This document shows, piece by piece, positions 34,813-43,341 of a stretch of DNA of 47,526 bases. How positions within the stretch are numbered: position 1 is the first letter of the stretch; each line of letters starts with the position of its first letter. The notes beneath the pieces are model-generated. The model did no database searches. It was given only the letters and a program-made list of their open reading frames with translations, and had not been told where the DNA came from. The translations under genes and the position numbers were made by a program. The stretch comes from Saprospiraceae bacterium. GTDB lineage: Bacteria; Bacteroidota; Bacteroidia; Chitinophagales; Saprospiraceae. The stretch covers positions 1 to 47,526 of the forward strand of contig JAJTER010000050.1 of NCBI GenBank assembly GCA_021299835.1, given 5' to 3'.

Positions 34813-35073
34813 CTAAATTTTAACACCATTAACAGCTTCGACTCCAATAATTTGGGGAATTTTGCCTTTAATGGCATCTTCTAATCCAGCCCTCATTGTA
34901 ATAAAAGACATAGAACAACTTTCGCAGGCCCCCAACCATTTTATTTTGACAATAAAATCATCGGTGAGCTCGACGAATTCGACATCGCCCCCATCTACCC
35001 TTAGATGTGGCCTAACACTTTCCAACGCATTTTCAATAAGCGGATAAAGAAGTTCTTTTGACATGGATGACAT
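34813..35073 (-). CDS. NifU C-terminal domain (Nfu) Fe-S carrier
   Basis: 86 residues: the complete Nfu domain without other modules. The pattern LRVDGGDVEFVEL followed by WLGACESCSMSFITMRAGLE has the CxxC pair that bridges a 4Fe-4S cluster between two subunits. Nfu proteins deliver clusters to apo-enzymes. The start may be the first ATG (35073) or the one three codons later (35064). It lies 6 bases downstream of mrp, another Fe-S biogenesis factor, and the two are probably made together. Confidence 0.92.
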   Translation of the reverse strand: MSSMSKELLYPLIENALESVRPHLRVDGGDVEFVELTDDFIVKIKWLGACESCSMSFITMRAGLEDAIKGKIPQIIGVEAVNGVKI

Positions 35074-35079
35074 TAGGCA

Positions 35080-36144
35080 TTAGATATTTGAATGAATATT
35101 AATTTTGAGTAAAGTGGCCTTAGCAATTTCGTTAAAAGCAGGTTGAATTAAATCTGCCTGTTCATTAAGATAAGCAGGCAAACCATTGTCCCCTCCTTCC
35201 CTAATACTTTGAATCAAAGGCACCTGACCTAAAACATTGGTGTTTCCATAAGAAGCCAGCTTTTGCCCTCCACCCTGACCGAAGAGGAAATATTTTCTAT
35301 CAGGATTTTCAGCAGGAGTAAACCAGGACATATTTTCGACTACCCCCAAAATAGGAACATTTACGGAAGGTAATTGAAACATATTCAGCGCTTTAATGGC
35401 ATCAACGACGGCGACTTCCTGAGGCGTAGTTACAATAATAGCACCGGTTAGCTGGACAGTTTGAACCAAACTAAGTTGAACATCACCTGTACCTGGAGGA
35501 AGATCAACGATTAGAAAATCTAATTCAGGCCATAAAGTATCCAGGAAAAATTGTTTAATAATCCCGGATAATCTTGGACCTCTCATAACTACCGCTTGTT
35601 CAGGTTCAATAATGAAACCCATAGAGATAAGAGGCATACCAAAGGCAATCAGTGGTTTGATTTTAGGTTGGCCGTTCACCGTATCCACTTCTGGTCTTTT
35701 TCCTGACAGACCGAGCATAGTAGGTATGGATGGACCATAAAGATCAGCATCCAGAATGCCCGTTTTAAATCCGGCGGCCTTCAATGCAAGCGCAAGATTA
35801 ACTGAAATCGTAGATTTTCCAACCCCACCCTTTCCAGAACCAACGGCAATAATATGTTTAATCTGAGGTAACAAATTATTGTCAGGAGCCGGTATTGAAA
35901 TTTTGTCATTTACCAAATGGACATGAACATTCAGTGCTGGATAAATGGTGTTAATTTCCTGGACACATTTGAAGTGTAATTCTGATTTTTCAGAACTAAT
36001 CAAGCCAAAAACATGAAGATTAAAGAAAAGATTATTTTCTTCCAATCTAAGTTGATTGACTATATCAGAAGATACAATATCCTTTCCTGTTTTAGGATGA
36101 AGGACATTTTTTAGTATTTTAGTAATTTCCTGGATATCCATCAT
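35080..36144 (-). CDS. mrp: Mrp/ApbC-type P-loop ATPase for Fe-S cluster transfer
   Basis: 354 residues. An N-terminal MIP18/DUF59 domain (about 1-90) precedes the deviant Walker A motif VGSGKGGVGKSTISVNLALAL, followed by LDADLYGPSIPTMLG, FLIVDLPPGTGDVQLS and GVVENMSWFTPAEN. These are the Mrp/NBP35 family motifs. The CxxC that follows ENMS-x-F in E. coli ApbC is absent here (FTPAENPDRKY), a form I also associate with other Bacteroidota. The role in carrying Fe-S clusters therefore rests on family and on the adjacent nfu gene. Two consecutive ATGs can start it. A TACCTTTG box lies 16-24 bases upstream. Confidence 0.93.
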   Translation of the reverse strand: MMDIQEITKILKNVLHPKTGKDIVSSDIVNQLRLEENNLFFNLHVFGLISSEKSELHFKCVQEINTIYPALNVHVHLVNDKISIPAPDNNLLPQIKHIIAVGSGKGGVGKSTISVNLALALKAAGFKTGILDADLYGPSIPTMLGLSGKRPEVDTVNGQPKIKPLIAFGMPLISMGFIIEPEQAVVMRGPRLSGIIKQFFLDTLWPELDFLIVDLPPGTGDVQLSLVQTVQLTGAIIVTTPQEVAVVDAIKALNMFQLPSVNVPILGVVENMSWFTPAENPDRKYFLFGQGGGQKLASYGNTNVLGQVPLIQSIREGGDNGLPAYLNEQADLIQPAFNEIAKATLLKINIHSNI

Positions 36145-36160
36145 GGATTTTTAACTTTAT

Positions 36161-36168
36161 CAAAGGTA
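36161..36168 (-). promoter_or_regulatory. Putative mrp-nfu-pyrF promoter, -7 box TACCTTTG
   Basis: The minus strand reads TACCTTTG, matching TAnnTTTG. Transcription would begin near 36154, about 10 bases before the ATG. The same eight-base box drives ribF on the other strand 44 bases away. No -33 TTTG at the right spacing. Confidence 0.5.
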
Positions 36169-36211
36169 GTAATTTATAAAACAACATGACATAAAAATCG
36201 GTTTTAAGACT

Positions 36212-36219
36212 TACCTTTG
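36212..36219 (+). promoter_or_regulatory. Putative ribF promoter, -7 box TACCTTTG (leaderless start)
   Basis: TACCTTTG ends 7 bases before the ribF ATG at 36227, so the predicted transcript start coincides with or directly precedes the start codon. This would make ribF mRNA leaderless or nearly so. The -33 element is not evident. Confidence 0.5.
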
Positions 36220-36226
36220 CGATGCT

Positions 36227-38236
36227 ATGAGAATACATAAGGATATAAATAAATTACCCGTTTTCAAACAAGCGGTAATAACGATCGGATCATTTGATGG
36301 TGTCCATTTAGGACATAAAAAATTGATAAATAAGGTTAATCGTCTTGCAAAAAGTACGGGTGGGGAAAGTGTGTTAATAACTTTCGACCCACATCCAAGG
36401 CAAATTGTCTTCCCTGGAGATGATTTTCAGCTACTTTCCACGATAGAGGAAAAAATAATTTTACTTGAAAAATTAGAGGTAGATCATCTGGTAATTGTTC
36501 CTTTTACGGTAACCTTTGCACAGCTTAGTGCAGATGAATACATAGAAATGTTTTTGGTTAAATTATTTAAACCAAGATATATTGTTATTGGGTATGACCA
36601 TAGGTTTGGATTAAGCAGGCAGGGCGACATACATTTTTTAAAATGGCACGGCGCTAAATTTGGCTATGAGGTTATCGATATCGAGAAACAAGAAATCGAA
36701 GAAATAGCTATTAGCTCAACTAAGATACGAAGAGCTTTACTTCAGGGAGATATTAAACAGGCAAATTTACTTGCTCAAGATCACTATATTTTATCTGGTG
36801 AAGTTGTACACGGAGATAAAATGGGAAAGAAATTAGGATTCCCAACTGCTAATATTCAAATATCTGACAAGCACAAATTAATACCTTCAGATGGTATATA
36901 CGCCGTTTGGGTTCATATTGATAATACTCAATATGAAGGTATGTTATATATTGGACATCGACCCAGCATTAATTCAAAGCGATCATTAAGGATTGAAGTC
37001 AATATATTTGACTTTGATAAAGAAATTTATGGAAAAAAAATTAGTATCCTTTTAGTAGAATTTTTGAGGTCAGATCAACAACTTGACACTTTGGATAAAC
37101 TATCAAAAATTATTTCTGAAGATAAAATTCATGCAAAAGCTGTTTTAGCACAGGCAAATAAAATAGAACCAAAGAAGATTAATCCAGAAATAGCTATCGT
37201 TATTTTAAATTATAATGGAAAAGAGTGGCTGACCAAATTCCTTCCAGATGTTATTAAATATAGGTTGGACAATGCTAAAATTATCATTGCTGATAATTTT
37301 TCAACAGATGATTCTGTTGCTTTTTTAAATGAAAATTTTGGTAACGACATTGAAATTATAAAACTTCCAAAAAATACTGGTTATGCGGGAGGTTATAATG
37401 AAGCGTTAAAGTTAATACAGGCAGATTATTTCCTATTGCTTAATTCTGATGTTTTAGTCACTGAAAATTGGATGACTCCCCTATTGGAAGTCATGGAAGC
37501 AGACTACAACGTTGCTATTTGCCAGCCTAAGATTCTTTCTTTTGATAACCCATCTAAGTTTGAATATGCAGGAGGTGCCGGAGGTTGGCTTGACATTCTA
37601 GGTTATCCATTTTGTAAAGGAAGAGTATTAGGTCATATTGAATATGACTTAGGACAATATGACTATCCGTCGGAAATTTTTTGGGCCAGTGGTGCTGCTT
37701 TTATGATTCGGGCCCCTTTGTTCAAAGCGATAGGTGGTTTTGATGCAAGCTATTTTGCGCACATGGAAGAAATTGATTTGTGTTGGAGAGTAAAAAGGGC
37801 AGGCTTTAAGGTCATGGTTGTTCCTGATGCTATCATTTATCATGTTGGAGGTGGCACGTTAGACTACGACTCCCCAAAAAAGGTTTATTTGAATTTTAGA
37901 AATTCACTATATACCTTAATGAAAAATGAACCAATCACTCATTTGTTATGGAAAATTCCCGCCAGATTTATTTTGGACGGTTTTGCAGCCATTTTATATC
38001 TGGTCACTAAGGACAGACATTTTGTAATGTCCATATTGAAAGCCCATCTTTCTTTTTATAAAAATTTTAGAAGGGTATTACAAAAGCGAGCTGAAGGAAA
38101 TTCTTTAGTAAGGGCACTGAGAACCAAAGAGAGAAATACTGTCGTTGGAAGATATTCAAAATTGATTGTTTTGGATTATTACTTATTTAATAAAAAAACC
38201 TTTAAGGAAATAATTCAAAATGAAAACGAACATTGA
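36227..38236 (+). CDS. ribF: RibF (riboflavin kinase/FMN adenylyltransferase) fused to a GT2 glycosyltransferase
   Basis: 669 residues in one open frame. Residues 1-312 are a complete RibF: the nucleotidyltransferase part with ITIGSFDGVHLGHKKLI, LITFDPHPRQ, IVIGYDHRFG and ISSTKIRRALLQGD, then the riboflavin kinase part with GEVVHGDKMGKKLGFPTANI and the C-terminal LDKLSKIISEDKIHAKAVL. From residue 319 a family 2 glycosyltransferase begins (IAIVILNYNGKEWLTKFLPDV), with NFSTDDSVAFL, LPKNTGYAGGYNEAL, the metal site LLLNSDVLV, ASGAAFMIRAPLF and HMEEIDLCWRVKRAG. The end has a possible amphipathic or membrane stretch. No ATG, GTG or TTG occurs in frame between about residue 283 and the GT2 start, so separate initiation is unlikely. 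The last 17 bases overlap the pseudouridine synthase gene. Confidence 0.92.
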   Translation: MRIHKDINKLPVFKQAVITIGSFDGVHLGHKKLINKVNRLAKSTGGESVLITFDPHPRQIVFPGDDFQLLSTIEEKIILLEKLEVDHLVIVPFTVTFAQLSADEYIEMFLVKLFKPRYIVIGYDHRFGLSRQGDIHFLKWHGAKFGYEVIDIEKQEIEEIAISSTKIRRALLQGDIKQANLLAQDHYILSGEVVHGDKMGKKLGFPTANIQISDKHKLIPSDGIYAVWVHIDNTQYEGMLYIGHRPSINSKRSLRIEVNIFDFDKEIYGKKISILLVEFLRSDQQLDTLDKLSKIISEDKIHAKAVLAQANKIEPKKINPEIAIVILNYNGKEWLTKFLPDVIKYRLDNAKIIIADNFSTDDSVAFLNENFGNDIEIIKLPKNTGYAGGYNEALKLIQADYFLLLNSDVLVTENWMTPLLEVMEADYNVAICQPKILSFDNPSKFEYAGGAGGWLDILGYPFCKGRVLGHIEYDLGQYDYPSEIFWASGAAFMIRAPLFKAIGGFDASYFAHMEEIDLCWRVKRAGFKVMVVPDAIIYHVGGGTLDYDSPKKVYLNFRNSLYTLMKNEPITHLLWKIPARFILDGFAAILYLVTKDRHFVMSILKAHLSFYKNFRRVLQKRAEGNSLVRALRTKERNTVVGRYSKLIVLDYYLFNKKTFKEIIQNENEH

Positions 38237-38957
38237 TATTTTGTATAGCGACGAAGACATCGTGGTAATTAACAAACCCTCGGGTATGTTGAGTATTCCC
38301 GACAGATTTGAAGCGTCCAAAGAAAATTTATCTGTTTTATTGAAAACTCATTTCAATGGTGATATTTTTGTAGTTCACAGAATTGACAGAGAAACCAGTG
38401 GCATATTATGTTTCGCAAGAACAGCAGATTCTCACAAACATTTAAATAATCAGTTTTTACTTCACAAGGTAGATAAAACTTATTATGCTTTTATTGATGG
38501 TCATCTTGACGATGATGAGGGAACAATTGATGCAAGAATTGCACCCCATCCTTATCAGGAAGGTAAAATGATAGCGGGAAAAGTTGGAAAAGAGGCCTTA
38601 ACTCATTATAGAGTACTGGAAAAATTTAGATTAGGTTCTTTTGTAGAAATTAAAATTGAAACGGGAAGAACGCATCAGATCAGAACCCACTTTAAGTATA
38701 TTAATCACCCATTATTGGTGGATTCAATTTATGGAAAAAGAGAGGCTGTTTTCGGGAAGGATATTAAAGGACACAAATACCACGCCATCGTAAAACCAGA
38801 AGAGGAAGATAGACCATTACTTCATCGATTGTCATTACATGCTGGTAAATTAGGACTAATTCACCCTACAAAAGAAATAAAAATGGAATGGGAAGCTCCC
38901 CTACCAAAAGATATGAAAGCCACTTTAAACCAATTAAAAAAATGGAATAAAATATAA
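38220..38957 (+). CDS. RluA-family pseudouridine synthase
   Basis: 245 residues. The catalytic motif VVHRIDRETSGILCFARTA holds the Asp that attacks the uracil ring. VVINKPSGMLSIP near the N-terminus, ETGRTHQIRTHFKYINHPLLVDSIYG and LHRLSLHA complete the RluA signature. There is no S4 RNA-binding domain. The enzyme isomerises specific uridines in rRNA or tRNA, but the site cannot be told from sequence. The start overlaps the end of the RibF-GT2 gene by 17 bases, which suggests translational coupling in one mRNA. A terminator hairpin overlaps its stop codon. Confidence 0.92.
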   Translation: MKTNIDILYSDEDIVVINKPSGMLSIPDRFEASKENLSVLLKTHFNGDIFVVHRIDRETSGILCFARTADSHKHLNNQFLLHKVDKTYYAFIDGHLDDDEGTIDARIAPHPYQEGKMIAGKVGKEALTHYRVLEKFRLGSFVEIKIETGRTHQIRTHFKYINHPLLVDSIYGKREAVFGKDIKGHKYHAIVKPEEEDRPLLHRLSLHAGKLGLIHPTKEIKMEWEAPLPKDMKATLNQLKKWNKI

Positions 38958-38973
38958 TTTATTCCATTTTTTT
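38934..38973. terminator. Bidirectional terminator between the pseudouridine synthase and symporter genes
   Basis: AATGGAATAAA (38941-38951) and TTTATTCCATT (38958-38968) form a perfect 11-bp stem with loop ATATAA. A T run follows on the plus strand (to 38973), and an A run precedes the stem (T run on the minus strand). The TAA stop of the plus gene (38955-38957) lies in the loop. It can serve both convergent genes. Confidence 0.85.
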
Positions 38974-38986
38974 ATTGATCAATCTT

Positions 38987-40675
38987 TTAATGAATGATTG
39001 CTGAAGTGGCTCCGCGTGGAATTCGAATTTCTTCAACAAGATCTTGAATGTGTTTTGGAGGAGGTGGAGTAAACTTGCTGATTATAATTGAGACTACAAA
39101 ATTTAGAATCATTCCCAGCGTTCCAATGCCCTCCGGCGAAATGCCAAACCACCAATGATCCTTATTGTTAAGTTCAGGATTCATGAATTTAAAATAAATG
39201 AGGTAACCGAGGGTGAAAATAAGTCCTATAATCATACCGGCGATAGCACCTTCCTTATTCATTCTTTTTGAAAATATACCCATAATAATAATTGGAAAAA
39301 AGGATGCGGCGGCCAGACCGAAGGCAAAAGCTACCACTTCCGCCACGAATCCGGGCGGATTTACCCCAAAATAACCAGCTACAACCACCGCAAAAATAGC
39401 AGCCATTCTGGCATATAGAAGTTCACTTTTCTCAGAAATATTGGGAGCCAGTGCATTTTTCAATAAATCACGGCTAATAGCTGTAGAAATAACAAGTAAC
39501 AGACCTGCCGCAGTAGAAAGCGCAGCTGCTAATCCACCTGCAGCTACCAAAGCAACTACCCAATTGGGTAAACCGGCAATCTCAGGATTTGCCAAAACCA
39601 TGATATCTTTATCTATGGTTAACTCATTTTTAACTTTATCTTTTTGGTATAGAATCATACCATCCTGATTTTTGTCCTCTATCGTAATTAGACCTGTTTT
39701 TTGCCAGTTTTGTACCCAGGTAGGAAGCGATTCAATTTTTTGACCGTTTATATTGGTTATCATATTGTATATACCAAACACCCCAACGGCAGGCGCCGTT
39801 GTATATAAAATAGCGATAAACAACAAAGCATATCCAGCTGATTTCCTCGCATCTTTCACTTTTGGTACAGTAAAAAATCTTACAATAACGTGAGGTAAAC
39901 CTGCTGTGCCGACCATTAAAGCAGCCGTTATAAAAAACATGTCCAACATTCCCTTACTTCCAGAAGTATAGGCTATGAAACCCAGTTCAGTAAGTAATCC
40001 ATCTACTTTGTCTAACAGATAGGTACCATCATTTAAGGTACCACCAAAGCCCAATTGAGGAATTGGATTACCGGTAAGTTGTAAACTTATAAAAATAGCG
40101 GGAACCATGTAGGCAAAAATCAAGACACAATATTGGGCAACCTGAGTATAGGTAATTCCTTTCATACCGCCTAAAACGGCGTAAAAAACGACAATAATCA
40201 TACCGATTATCACACCAGTATTGATATCAACCTCAAGAAAACGTGAAAATACAATCCCCACTCCCCTCATCTGACCAGCTACATAGGTAAAAGAAATAAA
40301 AATGGCTGCGACAACGGCTACTAACCTTGCGGTTTGGGAATAATACCTGTCACCAACAAAATCAGGCACGGTATATTTTCCAAATTTTCTTAAATAAGGG
40401 GCTAACAAAAGAGCTAACAGAACATAACCACCAGTCCAACCCATTAAATAAACACTGCCATCATAACCCATAAAAGAAATGAGACCAGCCATAGAAATAA
40501 AAGAAGCTGCTGACATCCAGTCAGCCGCGGTGGCGATGCCATTAGCCAGCGGAGAAACACCTCCTCCTGCAATATAAAACTCCTTTGTACTTGACGCTCT
40601 TGTTTTAATAGCTATACCGATGTAAAGAGCAAATGTTAATCCTACTATAATATAAGTCCAGGTTAAAATATCCAT
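38987..40675 (-). CDS. Sodium:solute symporter large subunit (SSS family, VC_2705/ActP-like)
   Basis: 562 residues with about 13 hydrophobic helices. Family motifs include FYIAGGGVSPLANGIATAAD, DWMSAASFISMAG, GGMKGITYTQVAQY, TAGLPHVIVRFF and AAGGLAAALSTAAGLLL. These are closest to cation/acetate and related monocarboxylate symporters. A soluble loop of about 70 residues between two helices contains EDKNQDGMI, which resembles an EF-hand-type DxNxDG calcium loop, a known feature of the VC_2705 group. The small subunit (DUF4212) is encoded just upstream. Together they probably import acetate or another organic acid with Na+. Terminator follows. Confidence 0.9.
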   Translation of the reverse strand: MDILTWTYIIVGLTFALYIGIAIKTRASSTKEFYIAGGGVSPLANGIATAADWMSAASFISMAGLISFMGYDGSVYLMGWTGGYVLLALLLAPYLRKFGKYTVPDFVGDRYYSQTARLVAVVAAIFISFTYVAGQMRGVGIVFSRFLEVDINTGVIIGMIIVVFYAVLGGMKGITYTQVAQYCVLIFAYMVPAIFISLQLTGNPIPQLGFGGTLNDGTYLLDKVDGLLTELGFIAYTSGSKGMLDMFFITAALMVGTAGLPHVIVRFFTVPKVKDARKSAGYALLFIAILYTTAPAVGVFGIYNMITNINGQKIESLPTWVQNWQKTGLITIEDKNQDGMILYQKDKVKNELTIDKDIMVLANPEIAGLPNWVVALVAAGGLAAALSTAAGLLLVISTAISRDLLKNALAPNISEKSELLYARMAAIFAVVVAGYFGVNPPGFVAEVVAFAFGLAAASFFPIIIMGIFSKRMNKEGAIAGMIIGLIFTLGYLIYFKFMNPELNNKDHWWFGISPEGIGTLGMILNFVVSIIISKFTPPPPKHIQDLVEEIRIPRGATSAIIH

Positions 40676-40720
40676 TACAAAATTTTAAATTCGTGAAACA
40701 GGTTAAAAGAAGAATCAAAC

Positions 40721-40990
40721 TTATTCATCCACATCGAATTCCTTATCTAACTTATTCATTCTCCAAACATAATAAAAAATAATAAGAAGGAAAACATAAA
40801 TTGAGCCTTGTTGAGCGAACCAAAAACCTATTTTAAATCCGCCCATTCTGAACTGATTTAATTCCTTGACAAAAACGATACCCAACAAAAAGGAGGAAAT
40901 GAACCAAATAAGCAATAAACCGGCTAAAATTTTAATGTTAGCGCGCCAATAAGCAGATCTACTATGATCTTCTTGTTTTAAGTTATTCAT
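40721..40990 (-). CDS. DUF4212 symporter small subunit
   Basis: 89 residues. Two membrane helices (ILAGLLLIWFISSFLLGIVFV and YVFLLIIFYYVWRMNKLDKEF) flank the conserved GFWFAQQGSIYVF motif of the DUF4212 / sodium:solute symporter small subunit family. It lies 45 bases upstream of the large subunit on the same strand, the usual pairing. The N-terminal SRSAYWRANIKIL is also typical. Its role is probably to stabilise or regulate the large subunit. Confidence 0.92.
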   Translation of the reverse strand: MNNLKQEDHSRSAYWRANIKILAGLLLIWFISSFLLGIVFVKELNQFRMGGFKIGFWFAQQGSIYVFLLIIFYYVWRMNKLDKEFDVDE

Positions 40991-41014
40991 AAAAAATCAT
41001 TTTATTTACCGTCT

Positions 41015-42409
41015 TTATGACCTTAAAGCTTCGACATCTGAGATAGATTTAGGTATTGGATTACCCAAAATTTCATGTCCATCCGGAATTACGAGCACAT
41101 TATCTTCAATCCTTACGCCGGTAAAATCCCGATAGGCAGGTAACTTATCATAGGCTATAAAATCTGAATGAATTTTATCATTCCCCCATTTATCCATTAA
41201 TTGGGGAATAAAATAGATCCCTGGCTCAACGGTAAGTACAAATCCCTCTTCCAATTTCTTTCCTAGTCTCAAAGATTTCAAACCAAACTGGGTACTTCTT
41301 GAAACCGAGGCATCATAACCTACATAAGCCTCGCCTAAGTCTTCCATGTCATGAACATCCAAACCAATCATGTGACCGAGGCCATGAGGAAAGAACAAGG
41401 CATGAGCGCCGGCAGCTACCGCGTCCTGCGGATTTCCTTTCATGAGACCTAACTGAGTAAGACCTTCTGCAATGTTTAATGCCGCTTGCAGATGAATATC
41501 TTTATAGCTAATACCAGGTTTAATCTGATTAATAGCTTTTATTTCAGTGTCAAGGACAATTTCATAAATGTCCCTTTGCATGGAAGAGAAAGATTTTGAG
41601 ACAGGAAATGTTCTGGTTATATCCCCTGCATAATGACCAGCTGATTCAGAGCCGAAGTCACCTAAAACTAATCCACCCTCTTTCAACTTCCCACTATAAC
41701 TATGATTATGAAGAGTTTGACCTTGCGTTGTTAAAATGACAGGATAGGAAATTCTCCCCCCATTACCAACAGAAATACCTTCAACTAAACCCGTTAATTC
41801 ATATTCAAACATACCTGCTTTAGCGGAAATCATTGCTGCCACATGCATTTTACCTGAAATATTGACAGCGTCAATCATTTCCTGAATTTCATAAGCATCT
41901 TTCACCGACCTTTGGGCGACCACTTGTTTGATTAATTCTTCAGAAATTAGCTGATGATATGATATATTTGATTTTTTAATAAAATCATTAATAAAAAGCA
42001 TGTTTTCAGCTCTGTATGGAGGTAGAATATGAACATTTCTGCCTTGATTCAAAGCGTCTGATAAATAGTCAGCTATAGCAGAGGTTGGTTTCACGAGGAC
42101 AATACCAGACTTTTCTGCTAATGATTCCAAGGTTGGCAATGCACCGAGCCAAACAATCTGATCAAGGGTAAAATTGTCTCCAAATAAGATGGTTTCCCCT
42201 GAATTGGTATCGAGAACCACGGACAAATCGGGCCTATCAATCCCGATATAATATAGAAAATTACTATCCTGCCTGAAGTGGTAAGTATTATCAGGATAAT
42301 TCATAGGACTTTCCCTATTTCCGGGAAAAAAGATGAGTCCATCTTTCACATTATTCAAAAGAATTTTTCTTCTTTGAACATACACAGCGGTTGGTATAAT
42401 TACAGCCAT
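41015..42409 (-). CDS. pepP: Xaa-Pro aminopeptidase (aminopeptidase P family, M24B)
   Basis: 464 residues. The N-terminal creatinase-like domain (about 1-175) includes GNRESPMNYPDNTYHFRQDSN near the start. The pita-bread catalytic domain has the five metal ligands in order: two Asp in LGDFGSESAGHYAGDITRTF, His in FFPHGLGHMIGLDVHD, Glu in LTVEPGIYF and Glu in GVRIEDNVLV. It removes the N-terminal residue from peptides with proline in second position. No signal peptide, so cytoplasmic. It lies in a minus-strand run between an outer-membrane-like protein and the symporter subunits, with gaps of about 25 bases, so co-transcription is possible. Confidence 0.93.
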   Translation of the reverse strand: MAVIIPTAVYVQRRKILLNNVKDGLIFFPGNRESPMNYPDNTYHFRQDSNFLYYIGIDRPDLSVVLDTNSGETILFGDNFTLDQIVWLGALPTLESLAEKSGIVLVKPTSAIADYLSDALNQGRNVHILPPYRAENMLFINDFIKKSNISYHQLISEELIKQVVAQRSVKDAYEIQEMIDAVNISGKMHVAAMISAKAGMFEYELTGLVEGISVGNGGRISYPVILTTQGQTLHNHSYSGKLKEGGLVLGDFGSESAGHYAGDITRTFPVSKSFSSMQRDIYEIVLDTEIKAINQIKPGISYKDIHLQAALNIAEGLTQLGLMKGNPQDAVAAGAHALFFPHGLGHMIGLDVHDMEDLGEAYVGYDASVSRSTQFGLKSLRLGKKLEEGFVLTVEPGIYFIPQLMDKWGNDKIHSDFIAYDKLPAYRDFTGVRIEDNVLVIPDGHEILGNPIPKSISDVEALRS

Positions 42410-42435
42410 TACAAAATATATTTAACACAAATTAA

Positions 42436-43341
42436 CTAAATTTTGGGTTTAAACATATATACCATTCCACATTCTGCGTAATTATATAAATTATCCTCAT
42501 GACCTTTACTCAAAACGGTGAAAATCTGCCAGTTCTTTAGCTTATAGTTAATTTTTAACGAAGAAGCCACATTATCGTCACCGTCACCAATATAGCCCCA
42601 ATAACCTCTATATTGAGGAGAAAAAGACCAGTTTCCTAAATTATACCTGGCACCGAGGCCAAATAAAAAAGCATCATTCTGTAAATAATCATCTCTATTG
42701 GTTTGCCAGACGTAAAATCCGAGCATACCAAAAAGCCTTAGACGAGAAGTAATAGTCTTACCCGATGTTATATCAAAAGAATAGCCCGGTGCATCAGTGC
42801 CCCTTGCAGCATTTACATGGGTGGAAGTGGCAAAACGAAAAGAAACTCTAAAAGCCGCATCTAACCAATGGGTACTTTCTTTACTTAGCTGTAATAAAGA
42901 ATTAAAGATTATGTCAGCCATTGCATGTCTATCGTAATAGGCGGGAAAGTGAACTTTTCGTACTGTTTTCCAGTCATGACTTGTTGTATAGACTTCCCTG
43001 GGAACCCATGAAATATCGAAGCTCATTTTTTTATTTTCCGTTGGATAAGTCAGGAAAAAAGACTGAGCGTAAGTAAAATCACCTATCGACCGTAAAAAGC
43101 GCGCAGAAGAACCAAGCGTTAACAGGCTGTCCGTCCGTCCTTCATTTAATGTAGGAATGGGTAATGCATTAGGCCCTAAAAATTTGGGTGAATAGGTAAT
43201 ATAATTTCTCCAATGCGTGGTACCATCCCAATTCACATTAGTTGCCCACCATTGATAATCCTGACTAAGCAGCGAAAAAGGAAATAAAAGCAAAACTAAA
43301 ATAAAACAGTTCAGTAAAGACTTAAACCTTCTTAAGAACAT
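42436..43341 (-). CDS. Hypothetical outer-membrane beta-barrel-like protein
   Basis: 301 residues, not recognised. The N-terminus FLRRFKSLLNCFILVLLLFPFSLLSQ is a signal peptide. The mature part is rich in aromatic residues and in alternating strands separated by short turns (FLFGLGARYNLGNWSFSPQYRGYWGYI is a good example), ending CGMVYMFKPKI. This ends in a hydrophobic, aromatic-containing strand typical of outer-membrane barrels. The start overlaps the end of the methyltransferase gene by 20 bases, so the two are probably translated from one mRNA. Function unknown. Confidence 0.65.
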   Translation of the reverse strand: MFLRRFKSLLNCFILVLLLFPFSLLSQDYQWWATNVNWDGTTHWRNYITYSPKFLGPNALPIPTLNEGRTDSLLTLGSSARFLRSIGDFTYAQSFFLTYPTENKKMSFDISWVPREVYTTSHDWKTVRKVHFPAYYDRHAMADIIFNSLLQLSKESTHWLDAAFRVSFRFATSTHVNAARGTDAPGYSFDITSGKTITSRLRLFGMLGFYVWQTNRDDYLQNDAFLFGLGARYNLGNWSFSPQYRGYWGYIGDGDDNVASSLKINYKLKNWQIFTVLSKGHEDNLYNYAECGMVYMFKPKI

